From Christiangramia crocea (lineage in GTDB: Bacteria > Bacteroidota > Bacteroidia > Flavobacteriales > Flavobacteriaceae): a stretch of 64,000 bases of DNA. The DNA is taken from positions 37,390 through 101,389 of the forward strand of contig NZ_JAJSON010000013.1 in assembly GCF_022410465.1 (NCBI RefSeq), in the 5' to 3' direction. A program made the position numbers and the translations under genes. The number at the start of each line of letters is the position of its first letter. The stretch's first letter is position 1. Of the stretch, positions 46,547-55,428 are shown in pieces. The notes beneath the pieces were generated by a model. It saw nothing but the letters and a program-made list of their open reading frames with translations, did not search any database and was not told the origin of the DNA.

Positions 46547-47056
46547 TTATTGGGAAGCCATATCAGAATTGAAAATATCCCGGAACAGATGCCACTCTCC
46601 ATCTACCTTTTTCCAGAGTACTATATATTTTCCCTGATCTACCTCAACCCCTTCCCTGTACATTGTCAGTTCTCCTTCTTCAATCACCAGGTCTTCGGTA
46701 CCCCAGACATTAATCGTTCTTAGATCGACTTTGGAAATGCCTGAATTCATTATTCCAGACATTACCGATTGAATATTTTCTCTTCCCTCTACTGCAGGTG
46801 AGCCATGCATCATGAATTTGGCATCTTCAGTATATAGTTTTGCAAGTTCTACCGAATCCCTGGCGGCATATAATTTTGAAAACTCTGTATTAGCATCTAT
46901 GATCTCTGTTTTAGCAGTCTTTAGATCAAAAGTGGCTTCAGGTGTTGCTTCCTGCTTTTCCTCTTTAGGTTCATTTGTCTTGTTATTACAACCCGAGATT
47001 AAGAAGATAATTAATAATGCCCCGGCCAATGCTGAATAAAAGTCTGATCTTTTCAT
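46547..47056 (-). CDS. SnoaL/DUF4440-like lipoprotein
   Basis: 169 residues with a lipobox ISGC (Cys23) and a Lys/Glu-rich linker, then an NTF2-like domain: FSKLYAARDSVELAKLYTEDAKFMMHGSPAVEGRENI and a final YIVLWKKVDGEWHLFRDIFNSD. Most like the ketosteroid-isomerase-like (SgcJ/YybH) branch of the family. Ligand unknown. It is a distant paralogue of the lipoprotein at 40896-41342. Confidence 0.82.
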   Translation of the reverse strand: MKRSDFYSALAGALLIIFLISGCNNKTNEPKEEKQEATPEATFDLKTAKTEIIDANTEFSKLYAARDSVELAKLYTEDAKFMMHGSPAVEGRENIQSVMSGIMNSGISKVDLRTINVWGTEDLVIEEGELTMYREGVEVDQGKYIVLWKKVDGEWHLFRDIFNSDMASQ

Positions 47057-47267
47057 TTCTTCATTATTTACTGATGCCTACTCTGATCGGTTTTCGGTAA
47101 CCCCGTTTTTAAGATTTTTTCAAATCATAATAATTACATCATGTCAGTTAGGATTTTCATATCCATAACGGAATGAAATAAATTGAATAGCTTAAAAAGA
47201 GGTGAAGTTCTTTCCGGAGAATTGTGACAATATCAAAGATACCAAAATTCCGACAAAAAATCAGTAA

Positions 47268-47474
47268 TTATCTATAATACAGATGTTTATGAAAAATAAA
47301 GTTTCGGATTGCTGGTAATTGTTTTTCTATTTCATGATACTCTATAAAGGATGCATCATGGTTGAAGATTCCATGGGTCACATAGCCGTCCTGATCATAT
47401 TCTAATGACATGTTATAAGAATTACCCACACCAGGATTATAAGAAACAATCAAAATCAATAGTCTTTTCGCCAA
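47268..47474 (-). CDS. Short reading frame, uncertain
   Basis: 68 codons opening with TTG, overlapping the 3' end of the amidohydrolase gene by 19 bases. The predicted protein has an LRLEYDxDGY-like strand (SLEYDQDGYVTH) and a helix (EYHEIEKQL), so it could be a remnant of a small lipoprotein (DUF6174-like) rather than a whole gene. Its ATG, if any, would be internal (MSLEYD). I rate it as possible only. Confidence 0.3.
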   Translation of the reverse strand: MAKRLLILIVSYNPGVGNSYNMSLEYDQDGYVTHGIFNHDASFIEYHEIEKQLPAIRNFIFHKHLYYR

Positions 47475-48766
47475 TACAACTGACCCTTCTTTATAGTGAG
47501 CATAATACTTTTTAAGGCACTAATATCATCCAGGGGGCTAGCGTTTAAAACAATCATATTAGCTACTTTTCCCACTTCTACAGATCCATGGGTATCTTCA
47601 ATTCCAATTGTTCTGGCACCGGTAAAGGTGGCAGCTTCAATTACCTGCATTTCGGTTAAAATACCATCATTAACAAGAGCTTCAATTTCTTCATAAAGAC
47701 TTGGGAAAGGTTCAGAGATATCATTGAACCAATCTGTTCCCGTACTGAATTTCACTCCCTTATCAGATGCCGACCTTAAGAAATCCGCATAGACCTCCCT
47801 GATTTTTAAATTTCCTATAGCTATAGAATAGGTTACATCCCAAATTGTATTTCTGTTTACCATCTCTTCAAATAATAATTGAATTTCCGGTTCCCCTACA
47901 TTTACCTTTTCCATGTTTGATGGAAAAATTGCATCTCTGGCGTTCTCAAAAGAGGTGTGGGTAAAGGGAATTCTACGGGACGGATCTACGTTCGGATCCT
48001 GCCAGAAAGCACCCCAGGTATGAGTTACGACATCTACACCAGCTTTTACTACTTCCAGGGGCCTATCCGGGAAAACCGTCAGATGAGACCATGACTTTAA
48101 ACCCTGTTTATGGGCTTCATCGGTAAGACGCTTTATAAGATCGGCATGTATGCCCGCATACATTTTAATTCCTGTAGCCTGAGTTCCTTTAACCTGAGCT
48201 ATGCTATTTGCAATATCCATATCATTCGTAATTGTCTGGACCCAGGGAGCCTTTTTTACCCCTATACCCTGAGTAGCACCTATCTGTCTCAGGTCTTTTC
48301 GCATCATATCCGGCCCGCCTAATGTGGCTGCAAAATAAATGTCAGGCCCCGGCATTTCATTTCTTGCAATTAATCTATTATCATAGGATGAAAGGCGTGC
48401 ATCACCTCCCATTTCACGTACCGTTGTAACCCCACTATAAATCCAACGCCTGAATTCCTGTTCTGTCAGTTCAGTGGATTCAAAACGCTCTCTCATACCA
48501 AAATGGGTATGACTCTCAATAAGACCAGGCAAAACAAATTTTCCTTTTAAATCCAAAACCATTACAGAATCGGGAATATATCCGGAACCACTTTCAATAA
48601 TTTCCGTAATAATAGAATTCCTGATTACCACATCTCTATTAGGCAATAGATTATTCCTTCCATCAATAACATTTACCCCTTTTAGAATAAGGTCTTGGTA
48701 TTCCTGCCCCATACCGGACTGACAGATCAGGAATACCATTACTAGTATGCTAACTATCTTTCTCAT
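47456..48766 (-). CDS. Exported metal-dependent amidohydrolase (imidazolonepropionase-like)
   Basis: 436 residues with a signal peptide (to GMGQ). The amidohydrolase_1 metal site is recognisable: GLIESHTHFG, the carboxylated-Lys position in GIKMYAG, SHLTVF, VTHTWGAF and GTDWFND. The ends form the small beta-sandwich (LILKGVNVIDG, VGKVANMIVLNASPLDDI). Members act as dipeptidases, prolidases or lactonases; the substrate here is unknown. A related amidohydrolase gene lies at 58936-60111. Confidence 0.88.
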   Translation of the reverse strand: MRKIVSILVMVFLICQSGMGQEYQDLILKGVNVIDGRNNLLPNRDVVIRNSIITEIIESGSGYIPDSVMVLDLKGKFVLPGLIESHTHFGMRERFESTELTEQEFRRWIYSGVTTVREMGGDARLSSYDNRLIARNEMPGPDIYFAATLGGPDMMRKDLRQIGATQGIGVKKAPWVQTITNDMDIANSIAQVKGTQATGIKMYAGIHADLIKRLTDEAHKQGLKSWSHLTVFPDRPLEVVKAGVDVVTHTWGAFWQDPNVDPSRRIPFTHTSFENARDAIFPSNMEKVNVGEPEIQLLFEEMVNRNTIWDVTYSIAIGNLKIREVYADFLRSASDKGVKFSTGTDWFNDISEPFPSLYEEIEALVNDGILTEMQVIEAATFTGARTIGIEDTHGSVEVGKVANMIVLNASPLDDISALKSIMLTIKKGQLYWRKDY

Positions 48767-48944
48767 ATCAGATATTTACAAGGTTGAGATGGATCCAGCC
48801 TGAGTAGGGTTTATCCCATAAACTATCAGGAATATTGGCTGGGACCTGTTTTGTTGTATAAGTTACTTATTTCTCATAAAAATTACCAGTCACCTGTCTT
48901 AGAAGTTGTTACAAATGCATATTTTTTCTGCCTGCCAGTAACTT

Positions 48945-49907
48945 TTAAAATGAACAATCAGTAGTAAGCATAGTATTTTCTCCGACTAAAGGTGAAATTT
49001 GAACCATTTCTTCTTGCAGATTATCGATGCAAATATTTTGTGGGTAAGGATAAATTGGATCTACGCCACTGGAGCCAATACCATCAGTTAAAAAGGTTTC
49101 TAAAACTGAAGTGTTTTTCAGGATTAAAGTGCTAATCATGTTCTCTCCAATATTAAGCCATTTTAAATTCGTGAGACAATGGAAATCAAATATATCCGGT
49201 TCACCACCTTCCAAATAAAACATATTGAGTACCTCTAAAGAAGGCGCCTGACAAAAATCTATATTTAAAAAACTATTTGTCAAATTTAAATCCGTTAGGT
49301 TTGAACACCCCTCTAAATTCACTGTTATAAAGTGATTTTTTTCACTATAATAATTCATCGGTCTATTCCCGGATAAATCTATTTTTTTCAGTTTAGTTAA
49401 TCCTGAAAGATTGATGCTGTCAAAATATTCGGAGGCTAAATGGTTAATTTGAAGATATTCCAGTTTTCTTAAATCGCTGAAATCATAGTTTAGATTCTCC
49501 GTATTTAAAGCCTCATCATAATAAAGGGATCCTCCTGTTCCTGAAATTTTTAAAAATTTAAGATTCATAAAACCTTCAATACCAGATAAATCCACAAATT
49601 TAACCGGTGTCCCATAATCAAAATGAAGTATTAAACTTTCAATTGAATTTGCTTCCTTTTTTTGTATCACACCATCATTGTTCAAATCTGCATCTGTATC
49701 CGGAATTCCATCAGCATCAGTATCTACACAATTTGCATTAACCAGGGTATTTCTAAAGTTTTCATCAGGGATGGAAATTTCATTCCCCTGTGAGTTATCA
49801 GCTCTTAAATCATAAGACCTTAGATCTTCAGCTTTATCTGTGCTACAGGACTGACTAAATAAAAAAAGGGCAAATAAGAAGCTTAGTTTTTGAACAGAAT
49901 ATTTCAT
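48945..49907 (-). CDS. Leucine-rich-repeat lipoprotein with calcium-loop segment
   Basis: 320 residues from the ATG at 49907 (MKYSVQKLSF). The frame extends 22 codons upstream without a signal. The lipobox is SQSC. After IPDENFRNTLVNANC, a DxDxDG-type segment (VDTDADGIPDTDADLNNDG) looks like a calcium-binding loop. About eight irregular leucine-rich repeats follow (LEYLQINHL, LTKLKKIDLSGN, LTDLNLTNSF, LKWLNIGEN). Such proteins usually mediate binding at the cell surface. It ends shortly after a Cys-containing cap. Single gene. Confidence 0.85.
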   Translation of the reverse strand: MKYSVQKLSFLFALFLFSQSCSTDKAEDLRSYDLRADNSQGNEISIPDENFRNTLVNANCVDTDADGIPDTDADLNNDGVIQKKEANSIESLILHFDYGTPVKFVDLSGIEGFMNLKFLKISGTGGSLYYDEALNTENLNYDFSDLRKLEYLQINHLASEYFDSINLSGLTKLKKIDLSGNRPMNYYSEKNHFITVNLEGCSNLTDLNLTNSFLNIDFCQAPSLEVLNMFYLEGGEPDIFDFHCLTNLKWLNIGENMISTLILKNTSVLETFLTDGIGSSGVDPIYPYPQNICIDNLQEEMVQISPLVGENTMLTTDCSF

Positions 49908-49990
49908 AATTAGCTGGTGGCTGGAAAGGCGTTGGTTAATAGTTGTCAGGAAAATACAACATAAAGAATTCACTATAACGGTAATGCTTA

Positions 49991-50019
49991 AAAATTAGAT
50001 AAAACGATTGTTTTTATCT
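49991..50019 (-). terminator. Possible terminator after the second S41 peptidase
   Basis: AGATAAAA (49997-50004) and TTTTATCT (50012-50019) form an AT-rich 8-bp stem; on the minus strand AATTTTT follows. It lies about 95 bases after the stop codon at 50114 and upstream of the LRR lipoprotein gene. Confidence 0.4.
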
Positions 50020-50113
50020 GCAACTGTATATTTTGAGAATAACGCGGCTTAAGCATTTTTATAATTACACTTTCTTGAAAACAATCATGCCGAAACCCGT
50101 TATTGCCGGGATT

Positions 50114-51490
50114 TTAATCAATTTTATTTAATAATCCCTCCAGTATTTCATCTTCATCATCTAGCAAATGGTCTTTGATAAAGATGTCCGGAATCACCCC
50201 TTCTTCTTTGGTGCTCCCGTTGACACGCACTATCTGCCCTTTGGAAACATTTACAGGAATCCCTGTATTGGGCAGTGAATACTGAAATATAGATGCATAT
50301 AGGGAAGGATAATCGCCTGTTTCCTCTCCTACTATAATCCCAAATTTATAATCCTGTATCTGAGCAGCTGTCACCGCAGACTGAGAATGTGATTGCCTAT
50401 TAACTAAAACGAATACTTTACCAGTAAATTTTTTTTCTTTGGGTTGTGGTTGATATTCTTCAAACTCATAGCTGTAAATCTCACCGTTTTCATGATCCAG
50501 TACCTCTTGCCAATATGCATCTGTAGTGTCTTTGTGTTTTCTAACGTGTTCTTTAAGAAATTTACTGGTTTTGAGTGTAAAGCTGGAATTCCATTTGAAA
50601 GGCTTATCTGCAAAATAAGACACCAGATAATCACTGAATGAATTATCACCCCCTCCATTGTTTCTAAGGTCTATGATCAGATTCTTGCTGTCTCTTTCTT
50701 TTATTTCCACGAAAGCAGAATCGATGAATTGCTGGTATTTTTCTTCATCGCCGGAGAAATTACCCGGATTTAGATAAGCCGCCTGCCCTAAGAATTTTAA
50801 ATCCATTTTAGCATTCAACACTTCAGTACGTTTCATCTCGTATCCTTCGATCAGGTCTACTGCCTTTAAAGAATATGTTTTTACCGATCCGTTTGAGCGA
50901 ATTTCAACTTCAAAGTCATCCTGCTTTCCAAAGACCTGCCAGTAATATCTGGGGAATGAATACAGTTCTATTTTGACATTCTTAAAATAAGGACGTTCGG
51001 CAGATATCTGCGGATATATTCTTGAAAGAATTTCTTTCATAGATACTCCATTTATACTAAGAATCTCCGAACCCGTCTTAATATTGCTGTTATCCGAAAA
51101 GTTCTTTCGTATCAATGGCCTATCATATTCAAAGGCAATTTCTAAAGGAAAAAGAGTTCCCGCAGCCTCTGCATATTTCATATACGATTGTCCCGGAAAG
51201 TCAATTCCTGTGTGGCCGTTATTTACAGTTGAAACCAATCGCTGAAAAATACCGGTGGTTTCCAGCAAATTCAGCGAATCTTTGTCTATGGATCCTTTTA
51301 CTTCATGATAGACTGAATCGAACTCTTTTTCTGAAATATACGCGTAAAGATTATAATGTGCATCTTCTAAGGATTCACGAAGGGTTTTCAAATCCTTTAA
51401 TACTTCTTCTTTTGAGAACCTGGAATTTGATTGCCCAAAAGAATTAAGAGATAACAGAAGGATAAGGATGATTAAAGATTTTAATTTCAT
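50114..51490 (-). CDS. Secreted S41-family serine peptidase
   Basis: 458 residues with a signal peptide (about 1-19, ending SFG). The S41 core shows NNGHTG at about 91, a PDZ-like region, IIDLRNNGGG (272-281), SHSQSAVTAA with likely nucleophile Ser371, and VGEETGDYP with a Glu in the position expected for the tricorn-like triad. The overall layout equals that of the peptidase at 218-1594, although the sequences are well diverged. Substrate unknown. It reads away from the NIPSNAP gene across a 215-base divergent gap. Confidence 0.9.
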   Translation of the reverse strand: MKLKSLIILILLLSLNSFGQSNSRFSKEEVLKDLKTLRESLEDAHYNLYAYISEKEFDSVYHEVKGSIDKDSLNLLETTGIFQRLVSTVNNGHTGIDFPGQSYMKYAEAAGTLFPLEIAFEYDRPLIRKNFSDNSNIKTGSEILSINGVSMKEILSRIYPQISAERPYFKNVKIELYSFPRYYWQVFGKQDDFEVEIRSNGSVKTYSLKAVDLIEGYEMKRTEVLNAKMDLKFLGQAAYLNPGNFSGDEEKYQQFIDSAFVEIKERDSKNLIIDLRNNGGGDNSFSDYLVSYFADKPFKWNSSFTLKTSKFLKEHVRKHKDTTDAYWQEVLDHENGEIYSYEFEEYQPQPKEKKFTGKVFVLVNRQSHSQSAVTAAQIQDYKFGIIVGEETGDYPSLYASIFQYSLPNTGIPVNVSKGQIVRVNGSTKEEGVIPDIFIKDHLLDDEDEILEGLLNKID

Positions 51491-51705
51491 TTTTTACTCT
51501 TTGCTCTAAATGACGAAGTAATATTTTAAATGTTGCAAATATTGAAAGTATGGAGTTTTTTGATGAATACTAATTAGAGGCCCAGGTTTAGAGTTGATTG
51601 TTGATAAAACTAATGTTTTTTTGTCTACCCGCTATTTGTATTGAATCGTCTTAAGTTTAATTTATTTAAATTTATATCCCATAATTAACTTTACCTACTA
51701 TCAAT

Positions 51706-52446
51706 ATGCGAATTTTATCAACCTTAATTTTATTTTTCCTTTATTTAACAGTAACTGCTCAGGAACAGGTTTACGAGTTAAGAACCTATGAATTAGAGTT
51801 TTCCAAACCAGCAGATGTTCTGCATAATTATTTTAAACAGGCACTTATTCCGGCATTGAATCGGCAGGGAATAGTAAACGTAGGCGCCTTTGAGGAAGCT
51901 GGCGAGAGTTTGCCCAAGAAAATTTATCTGCTTATACCCTATGATAATTTACAGGCTTTACAGGTAAGCAGAGATTCCCTGGCTCATGACAAAAAGTACT
52001 TACAGGATGCAAGTTCATATCTGAAGGCCCCTGAAGAATTAATTCCATACAAAAGAATATCCACAAGCCTTATAAGGTCTACTTCAGGTTTTCCTGAACT
52101 TGTACAACCTAGGGATGAAGCGAATCTTTTTGAGCTAAGAATATATGAGAGTCACAATGAGGATGCACTCCGTAGAAAAGTCAAAATGTTTAATGATAGT
52201 GAGTTTGATATCTTTGAAGACGTAGGCCTTCCAGTGGTGTTTTTTGGTTCTAATATCGCCGGCAGTCAGATGCCATGTCTAACCTATTTGCTGGCATTTA
52301 AAGATAAGGAGGCTCATGCCGAAGCCTGGTCTGAATTTGGTCCGCACCCCGAATGGCAGCGAATCTCGAAATTGGAGGAATACGCTAATTCCATGAATAG
52401 CATTACCCGGGTATTTTTAAAGCCACTTCCTTACTCACAGCTTTAG
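51706..52446 (+). CDS. Exported NIPSNAP-family protein
   Basis: 246 residues with a signal peptide (to TVTAQ). Two NIPSNAP-like ferredoxin-fold domains are seen: YELRTYELEF (about 23) in the first and LFELRIYESHNEDALRRKVKMF (about 141) in the second, each with the typical R-x-Y. Family members occur next to sugar or ring-modifying enzymes in Bacteroidota, but their biochemical role is unknown. It is the first gene of a plus-strand group ending with two Gfo/Idh oxidoreductases, with 203 bases before the next gene. Confidence 0.85.
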   Translation: MRILSTLILFFLYLTVTAQEQVYELRTYELEFSKPADVLHNYFKQALIPALNRQGIVNVGAFEEAGESLPKKIYLLIPYDNLQALQVSRDSLAHDKKYLQDASSYLKAPEELIPYKRISTSLIRSTSGFPELVQPRDEANLFELRIYESHNEDALRRKVKMFNDSEFDIFEDVGLPVVFFGSNIAGSQMPCLTYLLAFKDKEAHAEAWSEFGPHPEWQRISKLEEYANSMNSITRVFLKPLPYSQL

Positions 52447-52649
52447 GATCGTTCTGTTCGATGCCTTCTGCCATTTAGGGAGGCGCTTCCCCAGACTTTT
52501 ATTTTATGTAAGTCGTAAAATCCTTTTAAGGAAAAAATAGCGGGTAATATCAGATGATATTGATCCCCGGATAAAATCTGTAAACTGAAAAAGAAGTTGT
52601 TTGTAAAATAATAAAACCTGATATTAACAGGGAAAATAAATCAAATCCC

Positions 52650-54026
52650 ATGAATAAAAACAGATTAGGAATCGAATTATTTATATGTCTTTTAACCCTG
52701 GCTTTTTTCACGAGCTGCCAGGATAAAAAGAAAGATGATACTCCCTGGGTCCAGCTTTTTAATGAAAAGGATCTTAGTGGATGGGAGCAGAAAGGTGGAG
52801 AAGCAAATTATGAGGTTAGGAACGGAATGATTGTGGGTTCAACGGTTCATGATACTCCAAACTCTTTCCTTACAACAGAAAAAATGTATGGCGATTTCAT
52901 ACTGGAACTGGATTTTAAAGTGGATTCCACAATGAATTCCGGAATCCAGATTCGCAGTAACAGTACTCCTCAGTATCAAAACGGTCGGGTTCACGGCTAC
53001 CAGGTTGAAATTGATCCATCAGATAGATCCTGGAGTGGGGGTATTTACGATGAAGGCCGCAGAGGCTGGCTGTACTCACTCGAAGATGATTCCGAAGCTC
53101 AGAAGGCTTTCAAACAAAATGAATGGAATCATTACAGGATCGAGGCCATTGGTGACACCATAAAAACCTGGTTAAATGAAACACCTACTTCACATCTTAT
53201 AGATGACAAAACAAGCAAGGGTTTTATTGGATTACAGGTGCATTCCATAGATAAAAATGAAGAAGCCGGAAAGCAGATCATGTGGAAGAATATCAGGATC
53301 CTAACCGATAGTCTTTCAGAATACACTAAAAAAATTGAACTGGAACCAAAGACGACAAAAAACAAGCTTACTTCAAGTGAAGCAGATAATGACTGGCAAT
53401 TACTCTGGGATGGTGAAACCACTAATGGCTGGAGAGGAGCACGACTTGATGATTTCCCGGAAAAGGGCTGGGTGATCCAGGATGGTAATCTCATCGTTCT
53501 AGCAAGTGGCGGAGAAGAATCAGCTGCAGGAGGCGATATAGTGACAGATTCCCTGTATGGTGATTTTGAATTGAAAGTAGATTTTAAAATTACCGAAGGA
53601 GCCAATAGCGGAATTAAATACTATGTGGATACAGATCTTAATAAAGGCCCTGGATCTTCCATAGGTTTGGAATATCAGATCCTGGATGATGACAATCACC
53701 CAGATGCCAAATTAGGAAACCATGAAGGCAGCAGAACTGTGGCTTCACTTTATGACCTGATCAAGGCCGATCCCGATAAACCGATCAACCCGGTTGGTGA
53801 ATGGAATACCGCCCATATAATTTCTAAAGACGGCCATGTGGAACACTGGCTGAATGGAATGAAAGTTCTGGAATATGAACGCGGCTCTGATGAATTCAGG
53901 AAACTGGTTTCAGAAAGCAAGTATGATAAATGGCCGAATTTTGGGGAACTGGAAAAAGGCAGGATACTCCTTCAGGACCATGGAAACCGGGTAGCTTTTA
54001 GAAATATTAAGATCAAACCACTCTAA
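52650..54026 (+). CDS. Lipoprotein with two DUF1080 (3-keto-disaccharide hydrolase) domains
   Basis: 458 residues with a lipobox FTSC (Cys23). Two DUF1080 concanavalin-like domains in tandem: first about 33-220 (WVQLFNEKDLSGWE, then YGDFILELDFKVDSTMNSGIQIRS), second about 248-458 (WQLLWDGETTNGWRG, then YGDFELKVDFKITEGANSGIKYY). Proteins with this domain cleave 3-keto-glycosides in Bacteroidota (established for family members). Two putative Gfo/Idh oxidoreductases follow within 60 bases and would supply 3-keto substrates, which supports this function here. It would act in the periplasm or at the outer membrane. Confidence 0.88.
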   Translation: MNKNRLGIELFICLLTLAFFTSCQDKKKDDTPWVQLFNEKDLSGWEQKGGEANYEVRNGMIVGSTVHDTPNSFLTTEKMYGDFILELDFKVDSTMNSGIQIRSNSTPQYQNGRVHGYQVEIDPSDRSWSGGIYDEGRRGWLYSLEDDSEAQKAFKQNEWNHYRIEAIGDTIKTWLNETPTSHLIDDKTSKGFIGLQVHSIDKNEEAGKQIMWKNIRILTDSLSEYTKKIELEPKTTKNKLTSSEADNDWQLLWDGETTNGWRGARLDDFPEKGWVIQDGNLIVLASGGEESAAGGDIVTDSLYGDFELKVDFKITEGANSGIKYYVDTDLNKGPGSSIGLEYQILDDDNHPDAKLGNHEGSRTVASLYDLIKADPDKPINPVGEWNTAHIISKDGHVEHWLNGMKVLEYERGSDEFRKLVSESKYDKWPNFGELEKGRILLQDHGNRVAFRNIKIKPL

Positions 54027-54036
54027 TTCTATACCT

Positions 54037-55377
54037 ATGACAACAAGAAGAGATTTTATTTCGAAAACCATTCTGGGGAGTACCGCTATTATTGCCGGAA
54101 ACTCCGCAATGGGAATGGCAGCAAGCAGTTATAGACGAATAATCGGCTCAAATGACAGGCTGAATGTAGCCATTGCCGGACTGGGGAGACGGCTTGGCGG
54201 TTATTATGAGCCTGTTGCACTGGATTCCTCAAATGTTCGACTGACGTATTTATGTGATGTAATGAAAAGTCAGCGTGAAAAGGCTTTGGCGGAATTTTCA
54301 AAGCATATTGATCATAAGCCGAAACTGGAGAACGATATCCGGAAGGTGATAGATGATAAAGAGGTTGATGTATTGATCAATGCAACACCAGATCACTGGC
54401 ATGCGCCGGGATCTGTCATGGCCCTGAAGGCGGGTAAAAATGTGTATGTAGAAAAGCCCTGCAGTCATAACATGTGGGAAAATGAGCAGCTTGTGGAGGC
54501 CGCCAGGAAATATAATAAGGTCGTTCAGATGGGAAACCAGCAGCGATCTTCAGATCATACAATAGAAATTATAAAGGAGATCCATAATGGTGTAATTGGA
54601 AAACCCTATAAAGCAGTGGCTTTTTATACTAATTCCCGTGGAGAAGTCCCCGTGCAGCAAAAGACCCCCGTTCCACAGGGACTGGACTGGAATCTTTTCC
54701 AGGGACCCGCACCCCGCCGGGAATATACCCAGGAGACCTGGGACTACAACTGGCACTGGTATGGCTGGGACTATGGTACTGCCGAAGCCGGGAATAATGG
54801 GACACATGAAATTGATGTCGCTCGCTGGGCACTGGGGGTTAATTTCCCTAAGCATGTACAGGTTGAAGCCAACAAACGTCATTTTCTGAATGACGGATGG
54901 GAAATGTATGATACCATGGAAGCGACTTTCAAATTTGCTGATGATAAGGTTATCCAGTGGGATGGGAAGAGCAGAAATGGCTACGACACCTATGGTGGCG
55001 GTCGCGGAACGATTATTTACGGGAGTGAAGGAAGTGTTTTTGTAGACCGGGAAAAATATATTCTTACAGATCGAAACGGAAAAATCGTGAGAAACACCAA
55101 TTCTCAATCAGAAGAGGCCGGTACAGCGCTGGGGGGAGGCGGAGATATGACCACCGCGCATATGGTAAATTTCTTTGATGCGATACGCGGAAAAGCAGAT
55201 CTCACCGCCCCGATCGATGACGCGAGTATAAGTATGGCGATGGTCCATTACGCAAATATGGCTTACCGGGCCGGGAACGGATTTTCGGTTGATGAAAATA
55301 CGGGTAGGATTTCAGATGAAAAAGTGAATAAATTCTGGTCCCGTGAATATGAACCGGGATGGGAACCAAAAATATAA
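54037..55377 (+). CDS. Tat-exported Gfo/Idh/MocA-family oxidoreductase
   Basis: 446 residues. The N-terminal TTRRDFISKT with a following hydrophobic stretch is a twin-arginine signal, so the enzyme is folded with its cofactor before export. The Rossmann part has LNVAIAGLGRR, and INATPDHWHAP, then the family motif VEKPCSHN with the catalytic Lys. The C-terminal half (EAGNNGTHEIDVARWALG) supplies substrate-binding residues including His. These NAD(P)-type enzymes oxidise sugars, often at C3. It starts 10 bases after the DUF1080 gene, so the genes are co-transcribed. Confidence 0.9.
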   Translation: MTTRRDFISKTILGSTAIIAGNSAMGMAASSYRRIIGSNDRLNVAIAGLGRRLGGYYEPVALDSSNVRLTYLCDVMKSQREKALAEFSKHIDHKPKLENDIRKVIDDKEVDVLINATPDHWHAPGSVMALKAGKNVYVEKPCSHNMWENEQLVEAARKYNKVVQMGNQQRSSDHTIEIIKEIHNGVIGKPYKAVAFYTNSRGEVPVQQKTPVPQGLDWNLFQGPAPRREYTQETWDYNWHWYGWDYGTAEAGNNGTHEIDVARWALGVNFPKHVQVEANKRHFLNDGWEMYDTMEATFKFADDKVIQWDGKSRNGYDTYGGGRGTIIYGSEGSVFVDREKYILTDRNGKIVRNTNSQSEEAGTALGGGGDMTTAHMVNFFDAIRGKADLTAPIDDASISMAMVHYANMAYRAGNGFSVDENTGRISDEKVNKFWSREYEPGWEPKI

Positions 55378-55428
55378 TCACAGGATAGATTTATTAAGTC
55401 TAACCTGAAAATATTTAAAACTTATTAG

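Noticed and set aside
54550..55107. 185-codon minus-strand open frame
   Set aside because: Lies wholly antisense to the first Gfo/Idh oxidoreductase, has no recognisable domain, and the plus-strand protein is unambiguous.
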